A stretch of 64,000 nt of DNA from Antribacter soli (GTDB taxonomy: Bacteria > Actinomycetota > Actinomycetes > Actinomycetales > Cellulomonadaceae), in contig NZ_JAKGSG010000021.1 of NCBI RefSeq assembly GCF_021568775.1, forward strand, positions 1 through 64,000. Reading direction: 5' to 3'. Positions 8,099 through 16,652 of this stretch are shown piece by piece. Within the stretch, counting starts at the first letter, position 1; each line of letters opens with the position of its first letter. Under the pieces are notes generated by a model. It was given only the letters and a program-made list of their open reading frames with translations, ran no database searches and had not been told where the DNA came from. Both the position numbers and the translations under genes were made by a program.

Positions 8099-9532
8099 GT
8101 GGCCAACCCGGACGAGAACATCGGTGACGTCTGGGCACAGACCCTGGCCACGCTCGAGTCCAGACCCGATATGAGTCCGCGGCAGCTCGCCTTCATCAGG
8201 CTCGCGAAGCCGATGGCGGTCCTGGACGACATGGTGTTCATCGCGGTGCCGCACGAGCAGACGCGAACCTACCTCGAGACCGCGGTGCGCGACGACCTGG
8301 TGTCCGCGATCTCCTCGGTGCTCGGCCGGGACATCCGCTTCGGTATCACCGTCGACCCGGAGCTGAGCCACGTCTCGCTCGCCGGGCCGTCGCAGATCTC
8401 AGGCCCCGCCGCGCTGTCCCTGACACATGAGCCGCCCGAGCCCGAGGCGGCCCAGATCCCGGTCGCGCCGCAGCCGGCGCCCAAGCCGTCGAACGAACCG
8501 ACACGACTGAACCCGAAGTACATCTTCGAGACGTTCGTCATCGGCTCGTCCAACCGGTTCGCGCACGCGGCCGCAGTCGCCGTGGCCGAGGCGCCGGCGA
8601 AGGCCTACAACCCGCTGTTCATCTACGGCGACTCGGGGCTGGGCAAGACGCACCTGCTCCACGCGATCGGGCACTACGCCCACAACCTCTATCCGCACGT
8701 GCGGGTGCGCTATGTGAACTCCGAGGAGTTCACCAACGACTTCATCAACTCCATCGGCGAGGGCAAGGCCGGCGCCTTCCAGCGCCGCTACCGGGACGTC
8801 GACGTCCTGCTCATCGACGACATCCAGTTCCTGCAGGGCAAGGAACAGACGATGGAGGAGTTCTTCCACACCTTCAACGCGCTCCACAACGCCAACAAGC
8901 AGGTCGTGATCACGTCCGACGTTCCCCCCAAGCAGCTCAACGGCTTCGAGGACCGGCTCCGCTCACGATTCGAGTGGGGCCTCATCACCGACGTCCAGCC
9001 TCCCGACCTCGAGACCCGCATCGCGATCATGCGGAAGAAGGCGGCCTCCGAGCACCTCGACGTGCCGGACGAGGTCCTCAGCTACATCGGCTCCCGCATC
9101 TCGACGAACATCCGCGAGCTCGAGGGGGCCCTGATCCGGGTGACGGCATTCGCCAACCTCAACCGCCAGCAGGTCGATCTCGCACTGGCGGAGATCGTCC
9201 TCAAGGACCTCATCACCGATGACGACTCCGCCGAGATCACCGCCGCCGTCGTCATCGCGCAGACGGCGGCCTACTTCGGCCTCACCATCGAAGACCTGTG
9301 CGGGTCGTCCCGCTCGCGCGTGCTGGTGACCGCTCGGCAGATCGCGATGTATCTGTGCCGCGAGCTCACCGACCTGTCGCTGCCGAAGATCGGCCAGCAG
9401 TTCGGCGGCCGCGATCACACGACGGTGATGCACGCCAACAAGAAGATCGCCGGCCAGATGGCGGAGCGGCGCTCGACCTACAACCAGGTCACCGAGCTGA
9501 CGAGCCGGATCAAGCAGCAGCACCGCGGCTGA
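8099..9532 (+). CDS. dnaA: Replication initiator DnaA
   Basis: DnaA binds DnaA boxes at oriC, melts the origin and loads the replicative helicase. The 477-residue product has an N-terminal interaction domain, a short Pro-rich linker, the AAA+ core (Walker A GDSGLGKTH near residue 177, Walker B LLIDDIQF near 238) and domain IV with GGRDHTTVMHA near 436. The GTG at 8099 was chosen because AAGGA lies six bases upstream. The longer frame would begin inside the upstream DnaA boxes. The linker domain is much shorter than in Streptomyces. Confidence 0.97.
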   Translation: MANPDENIGDVWAQTLATLESRPDMSPRQLAFIRLAKPMAVLDDMVFIAVPHEQTRTYLETAVRDDLVSAISSVLGRDIRFGITVDPELSHVSLAGPSQISGPAALSLTHEPPEPEAAQIPVAPQPAPKPSNEPTRLNPKYIFETFVIGSSNRFAHAAAVAVAEAPAKAYNPLFIYGDSGLGKTHLLHAIGHYAHNLYPHVRVRYVNSEEFTNDFINSIGEGKAGAFQRRYRDVDVLLIDDIQFLQGKEQTMEEFFHTFNALHNANKQVVITSDVPPKQLNGFEDRLRSRFEWGLITDVQPPDLETRIAIMRKKAASEHLDVPDEVLSYIGSRISTNIRELEGALIRVTAFANLNRQQVDLALAEIVLKDLITDDDSAEITAAVVIAQTAAYFGLTIEDLCGSSRSRVLVTARQIAMYLCRELTDLSLPKIGQQFGGRDHTTVMHANKKIAGQMAERRSTYNQVTELTSRIKQQHRG

Positions 9533-10199
9533 GGCGCTCACCTGCGCAAACACCCGCGAGAGCGCCAACACGACCCTGCGTCCCCAGTCGGTCCACAACC
9601 CTGTGGACTCCGCCTGGGGACGTTGCGTATCTGCACCTCCACACCTTCGTCCACATCCTGAGGCGCGGAGTCCCGCGGCTCGACTCCGGCCGTCCCCATC
9701 CATGTGGACCGAAGCTGTGCAGAACTCGGTCGAACCGACCATCGAACCCGTGCACACCTGTGAACAACCTTGTGGACGGGTGTGGACTACTGGCCTATCT
9801 CTGTGGGCGCAGAGGCACTCATCGGTGGACGGCGTGTGTGTACAGATCCGCTGCCCACAGGCACCCCCAGTTAACCCACAGGTCACCCCACAGATGCTCC
9901 ACAGCCAGATAGCACCGCTGACCTGCGGAAACAGTCGATTTCCCCAAGTTCCACAACACCTACTACGACTACGACAGAGTTAATGGAAGAGGAAGATCCC
10001 CCGCCTTCATCAGGCACCCGGCCGACTCGACCGGCCATCCCGACGCTCCTGCCCCGTGGCCTCGAACACCCGTTCGTTGGAACACTAGTACGAGGTCAGA
10101 TCCCACCGCAAGAGTGGCAGCTCCCCGGGTGCCTGAGAGCCCGGACCTCGCGTAGGGTTTGCCAGGACAGTCGGCGTCATAGAGGGAGATGGAAGCGGC
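9533..10199. other. Replication origin oriC between dnaA and dnaN
   Basis: This is a 667-base gene-free interval in the canonical actinobacterial oriC position. It is rich in DnaA-box-like 9-mers, all degenerate: TGTGGACTC (9602-9610), TCGTCCACA (9647-9655), TGTGAACAA (9759-9767), TGTGGACGG (9771-9779) and TGTGGACTA (9781-9789), plus several CCACA half-sites to about 9955. The three boxes at 9759-9789 are spaced 10-12 bases apart. A relatively AT-rich segment (about 9930-9985) is the best candidate for duplex unwinding. The dnaN promoter must also lie here. Confidence 0.88.
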
Positions 10200-11333
10200 A
10201 TGAAGTTCAGGGTCGAGCGCGATGTCCTCGCCGATGCCGTGACCTGGACCGCCCGCACGCTCCCGACGCGCCCGCCGGCGCCGGTTCTCGCGGGCGTCCG
10301 CATCGAGGCTGACGCGCAGGGGATCATCAACCTCGCGAGCTTCGACTACGAGACCTCCGCCCGCTCCGAGATCCCCGCCGAGGTCGCCGAGCCAGGCACC
10401 GTCCTCGTGTCGGGCCGCCTCCTGGCCGAGATCTCCCGTGCCCTCCCCAACAAGCCTGTGGACGTCGCGCTCGAGGGCACGAAGGTCATCGTCACCTGCG
10501 GTGCCAGCCGGTTCACGCTCCTCACGATGCCCGTGGAGGACTACCCGTCGCTGCCCGCGATGCCGGAGCTGAGCGGCACCGTCTCGGGCGAGGCGTTCAC
10601 GCAGGCCGTGTCACAGGTCACCGTCGCGGCGAGCCGGGACGACACGCTGCCCCTGCTGACCGGCGTCCGCGTCGAGATCGAGGGCGAGAAGATCACGCTC
10701 CTGTCCACGGACCGCTACCGCCTGGCGCTCCGCGAGCTCACGTGGACCCCGGCCACGCCGGGCTACTCCGCGGTCGCCCTCATCCGTGCACGCACGCTGA
10801 ATGACGTGGCGAAGTCGCTCGGTGGGAGTGGCAGCCTCGTCAACGTCGGGCTGTCCACAGGTGCCGGCCTGGACCTCGTGGGGTTCGAGGCGGGCGGGCG
10901 TCACACCACCTCGCAGCTCGTCGACGGCGACTACCCGGCCGTCCGTCGTCTCTTCCCGGACGCCACCCCGATCCACGCGGTCGTGGCGACCGGCCCGCTC
11001 ATCGAGGCCGCGAAGCGCGTCAGCCTCGTCGCCGAGCGCAACACGCCGATCCGGCTCAGCTTCACCGACGGGCAGGTGGTCCTGGACGCCGGCCAGGGCG
11101 ACGACGCCCAGGCGTCGGAGGCCCTGGAGGCCGTGCTGGTCGGCGAGGACATCGCTGTGGCGTTCAACCCGCAGTTCCTGCTCGACGGCCTGGGCGCCCT
11201 CGGAACAGACTTCGTGCGCCTGTCGTTCACGCACCCGAACAAGCCTGTGGAGTTCACGGGTCAGGAGTCCCTGGACGGCGAGGACGACTCGTCGTACCGC
11301 TACCTGCTGGTCCCGATCCGCTTCGCGGGCTGA
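10200..11333 (+). CDS. dnaN: DNA polymerase III sliding clamp (beta subunit)
   Basis: The homodimeric beta clamp tethers DNA polymerase III and other partners to DNA. The 377-residue protein shows the three repeated clamp domains, starting MKFRVERDVLADAV and ending with the standard YLLVPIRF. A purine-rich GGAAG lies seven bases before the ATG. It follows oriC and precedes gnd. A short hairpin at 11341-11366 just past the stop may attenuate transcription into gnd. Confidence 0.97.
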   Translation: MKFRVERDVLADAVTWTARTLPTRPPAPVLAGVRIEADAQGIINLASFDYETSARSEIPAEVAEPGTVLVSGRLLAEISRALPNKPVDVALEGTKVIVTCGASRFTLLTMPVEDYPSLPAMPELSGTVSGEAFTQAVSQVTVAASRDDTLPLLTGVRVEIEGEKITLLSTDRYRLALRELTWTPATPGYSAVALIRARTLNDVAKSLGGSGSLVNVGLSTGAGLDLVGFEAGGRHTTSQLVDGDYPAVRRLFPDATPIHAVVATGPLIEAAKRVSLVAERNTPIRLSFTDGQVVLDAGQGDDAQASEALEAVLVGEDIAVAFNPQFLLDGLGALGTDFVRLSFTHPNKPVEFTGQESLDGEDDSSYRYLLVPIRFAG

Positions 11334-11340
11334 GCTCGCG

Positions 11341-11366
11341 CGGGGCAGCCCGCAGTTTCTGCCCCG
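11341..11366 (+). terminator. Weak hairpin after dnaN
   Basis: An 8-bp stem (CGGGGCAG at 11341-11348 with CTGCCCCG at 11359-11366) starts eight bases past the dnaN stop. It has no T-tract, so it may act only as a partial terminator or transcript stabiliser. Confidence 0.35.
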
Positions 11367-11435
11367 GGCACGACCCGAGGCGACCGTCCGTCGTCGGGCA
11401 CGGCGCGATCCGCGCCCATCTGGAGGAAGCTGGAA

Positions 11436-12332
11436 ATGGTCACCCACATCGGCCTGGTCGGGCTCGGGAAGATGGGCAACAACATGCGTGCCCGCCTGCG
11501 CAGGGGCGGTATCGAGGTCACGGGCTACGACCCGCGGCCCGAGGTGTCCGACGTCCCGACCCTCGCGGACCTGGTCGCGGCGCTGCCCGCGGAGCAGCGC
11601 GTGATCTGGGTCATGGTGCCGGCGGGAGCGCCGACCCGCGGCGTGGTCGACGCCCTCGGCGAGCTCCTGGGCCAGGACGACATCGTCATTGAGGGCGGTA
11701 ACTCGCACTACGTCGAGGACCAGGAGCGGGCAGCCGCTCTCGCCGTCAAGGGTGTCGGGTACGTCGACGTGGGCGTCTCGGGCGGCGTGTGGGGCCTCGA
11801 CAACGGCTACGGACTCATGGTCGGCGGCTCCCCCGCCGACATCGCGTCGCTCATGCCGGTCTTCGACGCCCTGCGCCCCGAGGGCCCGCGCGAGGAGGGA
11901 TTCGTCCACGCAGGGCCGGTCGGCGCCGGCCACTTCGCGAAGATGGTCCACAACGGCATCGAGTACGGTCTCATGCAGGCGTACGCCGAGGGCTACGAGC
12001 TGCTGGCGGCGAAGAAGGACGTCATCACCGACGTCCACGGCACGATGAAGGCGTGGACCCGCGGCACCGTCGTCCGCTCCTGGCTGCTCGACCTCATGGT
12101 CAAGGCGCTCGAGCAGGACCCGGAGCTCGAGCTCCTCGACGACTGGGTGGACGACTCCGGCGAAGGTCGCTGGACGGTCGACGAGGCCATCGATCTCGCC
12201 GTGCCGCTCCCGGTGATCTCTGCCTCGCTCTTCGCGCGGTTCGCGTCGCGACAGGACAAGTCGCCGGCCCTCAAGGCCGTCGCGGCGCTCCGTCAGCAGT
12301 TCGGCGGGCACGCGGTCAAGGCCGTCGACTGA
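11436..12332 (+). CDS. gnd: 6-phosphogluconate dehydrogenase, decarboxylating (short form)
   Basis: This enzyme oxidises 6-phosphogluconate to ribulose 5-phosphate and CO2 in the pentose phosphate pathway. The 298-residue product has the N-terminal nucleotide-binding motif GLVGLGKMGNN, the substrate motif EGGNSHY and the catalytic segment GHFAKMVHNGIEYG. It is the short (about 300-residue) type rather than the 470-residue enterobacterial type. GGAGGAAG lies upstream of the ATG. Placement between dnaN and recF is typical of actinobacteria. Confidence 0.93.
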   Translation: MVTHIGLVGLGKMGNNMRARLRRGGIEVTGYDPRPEVSDVPTLADLVAALPAEQRVIWVMVPAGAPTRGVVDALGELLGQDDIVIEGGNSHYVEDQERAAALAVKGVGYVDVGVSGGVWGLDNGYGLMVGGSPADIASLMPVFDALRPEGPREEGFVHAGPVGAGHFAKMVHNGIEYGLMQAYAEGYELLAAKKDVITDVHGTMKAWTRGTVVRSWLLDLMVKALEQDPELELLDDWVDDSGEGRWTVDEAIDLAVPLPVISASLFARFASRQDKSPALKAVAALRQQFGGHAVKAVD

Positions 12333-12530
12333 CCGGACGTGCACGGCTGAGCCCACTGCTTCATTCACAGGCCCCTGTGGACGACGGCGGTCGCTCGCTC
12401 AGGCGGTCGGGTCGCCTGGCCCGGCGGTAAATTTGGGCCAGTTTGAGCCAGTTTTGAGGGATTCTCGGCCCTGCAAGGGCAGTCCTCATCCCCGGTGGTG
12501 TCCTGCCTGACAGCAGGGTTCTCCACACGG

Positions 12531-12564
12531 TTTTCCACAATGCGTGTCCACAGGTTTGTCCACA
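12531..12564. promoter_or_regulatory. DnaA-box cluster upstream of recF
   Basis: Three DnaA-box-like 9-mers lie in 34 bases: TTTTCCACA (12531-12539), GTGTCCACA (12544-12552) and the perfect TTGTCCACA (12556-12564). They end 24 bases before the recF start. The rest of the 256-base gnd-recF gap shows no gene. Confidence 0.7.
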
Positions 12565-12588
12565 GGAATCCGTCGCCTCGGGATCGTC

Positions 12589-13782
12589 ATGTACGTGTCG
12601 CACCTCTCTCTGCTCGACTTCCGGTCGTACCCGGCCGTCGACGTCGAGCTCGAGCCCGGGGTGAACGCCTTCCTCGGCCCGAACGGGCAGGGAAAGACGA
12701 ACCTCGTCGAGGCGATCGGGTACGTGGCGACGCTCGGCTCGCACCGGGTAGCGACCGACACTCCGCTCATCCGGGCCGGCGCCGACCGGGCCGTGGTGCG
12801 TACCCGGATCGTCCGGGGCGACCGCGCAAGCACCGTCGAGGTCGAGATCACGCCCGGGAAGGCCAACCGCGCCAGGATCAACCGGGGGCAGCCCGTCCGC
12901 TCGCGGGACGTCCTCGGGATCCTGCGGACGGTGCTCTTCGCGCCCGAGGACCTCGCCCTCGTCAAGGGCGACCCGGACGGCCGCCGCCGCTTCCTCGACC
13001 AGCTCCTCGTGCTCATGGTTCCCCGTGTGGCGGGAGTCCTGTCGGACTACGACCGCGTGCTGCGGCAGCGGTCCGCGCTGCTCAAGTCTGCGCGAACGAT
13101 CCGTCGGGGGGCGCGGACCGCGCCGTCCACAGGGAGCGCATCGCCCGAGGTGGCGACGCTGGAGGTGTGGGACGCCCGGCTCGCCGAGCTCGGCGCGGAG
13201 ATCCTCTCGCTGCGCCTGCAGCTCGTCACGGCGCTCCGACCGGCAGTCGCGGCCGCGTACGAACAGGTGAGCGCGGCGGTCGGGGCCGCCGAGATCGGCT
13301 ACCGCTGGTCGCTCGCAGGCGACGTGCCCCGGGAGGTTCCTGGTCTCGCGGAGCTGCGCGAGGCACTGCTGAAAGGGATCGCCGAGGCACGGTCGCAGGA
13401 GCTCGAGCGCGGCGTGAGCCTGGTCGGGCCGCACCGGGACGACCTCGTGCTCACGCTGGCCGGCCTGCCTGCGAAGGGCTACGCCAGCCACGGGGAGTCG
13501 TGGTCCTTCGCCCTGGCGCTACGGCTCGCCTCGTACCGGCTGCTCGGCGGAGGAGAGACGGGGCCCGCATTCTGGAACCCGGACCTCGGCGTCGACGCCG
13601 ATCCGGTACTGATCCTCGACGACGTCTTCGCCGAGCTTGACGTCCGCCGCAGGGAGCGGCTCGCCGAGCTGGTCGCGCCCGCGCGGCAGGTCCTCGTCAC
13701 GGCCGCGGTGCCCGACGACGTGCCGGCCGCCCTCCAGGGTGCTCGGTTCCACGTGGAACCAGGGAAGGTGACCCGTGCCTGA
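12589..13782 (+). CDS. recF: DNA replication and repair protein RecF
   Basis: RecF is an SMC-like ATPase that helps load RecA at single-strand gaps. The 397-residue product has the Walker A motif GPNGQGKTN near residue 30, the signature LVGPHRDDL near 278 and Walker [12 protein letters not shown] near 341. The ATG at 12589 was preferred to the start at 12544 because [14 protein letters not shown] is the family N-terminus. The ribosome-binding site is weak. Its stop overlaps the dciA start by eight bases. Confidence 0.95.
   Translation: MYVSHLSLLDFRSYPAVDVELEPGVNAFLGPNGQGKTNLVEAIGYVATLGSHRVATDTPLIRAGADRAVVRTRIVRGDRASTVEVEITPGKANRARINRGQPVRSRDVLGILRTVLFAPEDLALVKGDPDGRRRFLDQLLVLMVPRVAGVLSDYDRVLRQRSALLKSARTIRRGARTAPSTGSASPEVATLEVWDARLAELGAEILSLRLQLVTALRPAVAAAYEQVSAAVGAAEIGYRWSLAGDVPREVPGLAELREALLKGIAEARSQELERGVSLVGPHRDDLVLTLAGLPAKGYASHGESWSFALALRLASYRLLGGGETGPAFWNPDLGVDADPVLILDDVFAELDVRRRERLAELVAPARQVLVTAAVPDDVPAALQGARFHVEPGKVTRA
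13746..13759. promoter_or_regulatory. parS-like palindrome at the recF end
   Basis: GTTCCACGTGGAAC differs from the parS consensus by one symmetric substitution in each half and keeps full dyad symmetry. It sits in the recF 3' end, on the opposite side of oriC from the five perfect sites. Whether ParB binds it is not known. Confidence 0.4.
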
Positions 13783-14368
13783 GGTGAACGAACCGCTCGA
13801 GCCGAGCTCCGGCGTCGGGCAGCCGCGCGATGCGGGTACCGGTGCGGGCGCCGATTCCGGGGGCGACGCACCCCTGACGCCTGCCTCCGAGGTGGCGCGT
13901 GCCGCGCTCAACCGGGCCAAGGCGGCCGCGCGGGCCAGGGGCCTGCGGCCCGGCTCGTCCGCACGACGCTCTCCCCTGGCCGAGCCACGCAAGGAGCGCA
14001 CCGGGCCCGGGGCGCGCGATCCGCAGCTCGTGTCCGACGTGCTGGGCCGCCTCCTGCGCGAGAAGGGGTGGACCGAGGACGTCTCCGTCGGTGGCGTGAT
14101 CGGACGGTGGCGCGACGTGGTGGGGCCGGACGTGGCCGAGCACTGCACTCCCGAGACGTTCGAGGACAAGGTGCTCCTGGTGCGCGCCGACTCGACGGCC
14201 TGGGCCACCCAGCTCCGGCTGCTCGTCCCGACGCTGCTGCGCCGCATGGCCGAGGAGATCGGCGAGGGGGTCGTGGAGGAGGTGACGGTCCTCGGTCCGG
14301 CGGGTCCAGGGTTCCGCCGGGGGCCACGGGCCGTTCGTGGGCCCGGGCCGCGGGACACCTGGGGCTGA
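13775..14368 (+). CDS. dciA: DUF721 / DciA-family helicase-associated protein
   Basis: DUF721 proteins (DciA) assist loading or function of the replicative helicase DnaB in bacteria lacking DnaC. The 197-residue product has an N-terminal disordered Ala/Arg-rich half and the DUF721 core from about residue 88: [14 protein letters not shown], then [15 protein letters not shown] and [17 protein letters not shown]. The GTG start lies eight bases inside recF with AGGGAAGG ahead, indicating translational coupling. In most relatives gyrB follows directly; here three surface-protein genes intervene. Confidence 0.9.
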   Translation: MPEVNEPLEPSSGVGQPRDAGTGAGADSGGDAPLTPASEVARAALNRAKAAARARGLRPGSSARRSPLAEPRKERTGPGARDPQLVSDVLGRLLREKGWTEDVSVGGVIGRWRDVVGPDVAEHCTPETFEDKVLLVRADSTAWATQLRLLVPTLLRRMAEEIGEGVVEEVTVLGPAGPGFRRGPRAVRGPGPRDTWG

Positions 14369-14381
14369 ACGGACGCGAGAA

Positions 14382-14410
14382 GGGCGGACACCCCGGTGGG
14401 GTGCCCGCCC
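14382..14410. terminator. Bidirectional terminator between dciA and surface gene 1
   Basis: A 13-bp stem with one mismatch (arms 14382-14394 and 14398-14410) lies in the convergent gap. TCCTTC follows on the plus strand. Confidence 0.7.
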
Positions 14411-14442
14411 TCCTTCGACCGACGGTGTCAGGGTGGTCGCGG

Positions 14443-15387
14443 TCAGTCGCGCGCGACGAGCCGCCGGCGGTACCAGAGCAGGCCGGTCCCCAGCGCGAGC
14501 AGGAGAGCCGTCGCGCCAACAGCTGTGCCCACGGTGGCGCCCGTCTCGGGCAGCACCTCGGTGCTGTCGGCGGCGGCCGACGGGCTCTGGCTGGTCGACG
14601 AGACCGGGTTGGCGACCGGCGTCGCGGCCGGGACCGTCGCGTCCGTGCCGCAGGGGTTGGTGATCGGCGCGTCCTCGAAGAAGGTGGCGTAGTACCGCCG
14701 AATCCCGTCGGCTCCCAGGTACCCGGCCGAGAAGTGGAGATCGACGTCGGCCACCCGCACCTGGGGGTTGTCGCGGCTCGAGTAGGTGCCGTCCGCATTC
14801 ACGACGATATCCGGCCAGTGGTAGAGGCCGGACAGCGGATAGTCGTGGCCGGACCCGGAGGCAAGGACCTCCCACCCAGCGCGGTCACCCTCCCAGGAGA
14901 TCAAGGCGATGTCATCGCGCGTGGCACCCTCCGGCCGTGCGATCTCATACTTCAGGTGAGGTGTGCCGTCCACGCAGACGGGCTCGTACGAGAGAACCGT
15001 CAGACCGCACCGGGGAGCGACAAGCTGTTCGATGCCGAGCTCAGCGGTGTGGCCGGTGAGGAACCCGCCCTGTCGCGGGTCTTCGTCGGGCGTGTGCCGG
15101 TACCTGCCGAACGACCCTCCCGACCCGAAGGTGTAGCCGGGCATCGTCCGGGCGACGAGGTACCTGCCGTCGAACGTGTAGTCGATCGCCTCGGTGTCCT
15201 CGGGGACGACGACGTCCTCGATCGTGGCGTCGCAGTCGGTGATCTGCCCGGGGTCGGCCGGCACCACGAGCTCGGGCGCTGCAGGCGAGGAGGGCGGGGC
15301 GACGTCGGCTGCGGCGGGCATCGCGGCAACGGTCAGTCCGCCCAGGGCGAGCGCGGTCGTCGCCACGCTCGCAAGAATCTTGTGCAT
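14443..15387 (-). CDS. Sortase-anchored surface protein 1 (LPETG signal)
   Basis: This is a 314-residue secreted protein. A signal peptide (residues 1-28, ending AMPAAADVAP) is followed by an extracellular part of about 230 residues and a Ser/Thr/Ala-rich spacer. A cell-wall sorting signal closes it: LPETG at about 279-283, a hydrophobic helix, and the basic tail YRRRLVARD. It shares with its two neighbours a motif of the form Cys-Asp ... DVVVPEDTEAIDY, followed by an aromatic-rich strand segment. AGGA lies five bases before the ATG at 15387. I know no named family for the extracellular part. It is transcribed against the replication fork. Confidence 0.85.
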   Translation of the reverse strand: MHKILASVATTALALGGLTVAAMPAAADVAPPSSPAAPELVVPADPGQITDCDATIEDVVVPEDTEAIDYTFDGRYLVARTMPGYTFGSGGSFGRYRHTPDEDPRQGGFLTGHTAELGIEQLVAPRCGLTVLSYEPVCVDGTPHLKYEIARPEGATRDDIALISWEGDRAGWEVLASGSGHDYPLSGLYHWPDIVVNADGTYSSRDNPQVRVADVDLHFSAGYLGADGIRRYYATFFEDAPITNPCGTDATVPAATPVANPVSSTSQSPSAAADSTEVLPETGATVGTAVGATALLLALGTGLLWYRRRLVARD

Positions 15388-15534
15388 GGAATTCCTAGCA
15401 GAGGACGCACGGGACCGTGCGCACAAGGGATGTTTGAGCCGTATTGAACCAGTCCGGCGAGGCCCCTCCTGACCACCTTCCGGTCTTTCACCCCCTGTGT
15501 GGTGCGTCCGGCCGGGGTGCGCGCGGCGGGAACG

Positions 15535-15570
15535 ACGGAGGGCTCCCCGCCATGGCGGGGAGCCCTCCGT
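15535..15570. terminator. Terminator after surface gene 2
   Basis: A perfect 17-bp stem (15535-15551 with 15554-15570) with a two-base centre lies 19 bases past the stop of the leftward gene. There is no long T-tract. Confidence 0.75.
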
Positions 15571-15588
15571 GAGACCGGGGCGGTCAGA

Positions 15589-16464
15589 TCAGCCGTTGTT
15601 GTGGATCCGCTTCCGGGCCCAGACCAGGCCGAAGCCGCCGGCGACGAGCAGCAGCGCGAACAGGATCGCGCCGCCCACCTGGGCGCCCGTCGAGGCGAGG
15701 ATCGGGGGCGTGCCGGCGACCGGCGCCGGCGAGGCGGAAGCCGAGGGCGTCGGCGTGACCGACGGTGACGGCGTGGGCTCGGCGGACGGCGTCGGGGTCG
15801 GCGTGGGCGTCGTCACCGGAGTGGGAGCCGCCTCGGTGGGCGTCGGGGTCGGGGTCGGCGTCGGCTCGGTCTCGCACTCCTGGGCCTCCAGGAGCTCCGC
15901 GAGTGCGGCGGCCGGGTAGGTCGCGGTCGTCGTCGACTGCTGCGTGTACGGGCCGAGGTCGCCCCAGGCGAAGCCGCGGCTCAGCGTCGCGAGGATGCCC
16001 GCGGCGTCCTTCGTGTAGGTGATCGACTCGGTGTCCTCAGGCTTGGCGATCTCGTCGACCGAGGTGATGTCGCAGTTGACGGTCGGTGCGGCCGGCGACA
16101 CCGGCGTCGTCGTCGGCGTGCAGTCCTCGAGCGGGCCACCCCTGAGGGTCCGGTCGAACTGGTTGCCGTCGGTGGCGTCGATCGCGACGGACCAGGACTT
16201 CACGGACGCCGGGTCGATGCCGTGCCCGGCCCACTCGTACGTCTCGTGGAAGCTGCGGGCGAACGTCGTCGCCTCGAGCTCCTTGCCGTCGACGACGACC
16301 GTCACGGAGTTGCGGCCGTTCGAGTAGGCCGTGAGGTCGACCGTCAGACCGGTGCAGTCGGCCTTGGCAACGGGCGTGTGAGCAGAGGCCGGTGTCGCGG
16401 TGGCGACCAGCCCTCCGAGAGCGAGCGCCATGAGGGCACCGCCCGCCAGGATCTTCTTCATCAT
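15589..16464 (-). CDS. Sortase-anchored surface protein 2 (LASTG signal)
   Basis: This is a 291-residue secreted protein. A signal peptide with the Ala-x-Ala end TPASAHT covers residues 1-28. An extracellular part contains the motif shared with its neighbours (CDITSVDEIAKPEDTESITY), and a Thr-Pro/Ser-Pro spacer follows. The sorting signal is LASTG, a membrane helix, then ARKRIHNNG. LAxTG is the motif preferred by class E sortases, and such an enzyme is encoded at 31483-32349. GAAGGA precedes tandem ATGs at 16464 and 16461. The first extracellular segment differs from that of its neighbours. Function unknown. Confidence 0.85.
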   Translation of the reverse strand: MMKKILAGGALMALALGGLVATATPASAHTPVAKADCTGLTVDLTAYSNGRNSVTVVVDGKELEATTFARSFHETYEWAGHGIDPASVKSWSVAIDATDGNQFDRTLRGGPLEDCTPTTTPVSPAAPTVNCDITSVDEIAKPEDTESITYTKDAAGILATLSRGFAWGDLGPYTQQSTTTATYPAAALAELLEAQECETEPTPTPTPTPTEAAPTPVTTPTPTPTPSAEPTPSPSVTPTPSASASPAPVAGTPPILASTGAQVGGAILFALLLVAGGFGLVWARKRIHNNG

Positions 16465-16612
16465 CGGATTCCTTCGCGGTAGCGAGAGTGCGCAACTTTC
16501 GAGATGCACAGTCGGGTGGCGCCTGGTATTAGACCAGAAATCGGCAGATGGGCGAAATGCCCATCTTTGAGTGGGGATACCCAGGTCTCCGTGAGCAGCG
16601 GACATGACTGAG

Positions 16613-16637
16613 GCGGGCACCCACGAAGGGTGCCCGC
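16613..16637. terminator. Terminator after surface gene 3
   Basis: A 10-bp stem (GCGGGCACCC with GGGTGCCCGC, five-base loop) begins 15 bases beyond the stop codon of the leftward gene that ends at 16653. Confidence 0.65.
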
Positions 16638-16652
16638 CCCGGTTGTCCGGCG

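Noticed and set aside
10611-12368. 585-codon minus-strand frame across dnaN and gnd
   Set aside because: It spans two well-defined genes on the plus strand and shows only antisense-type composition.
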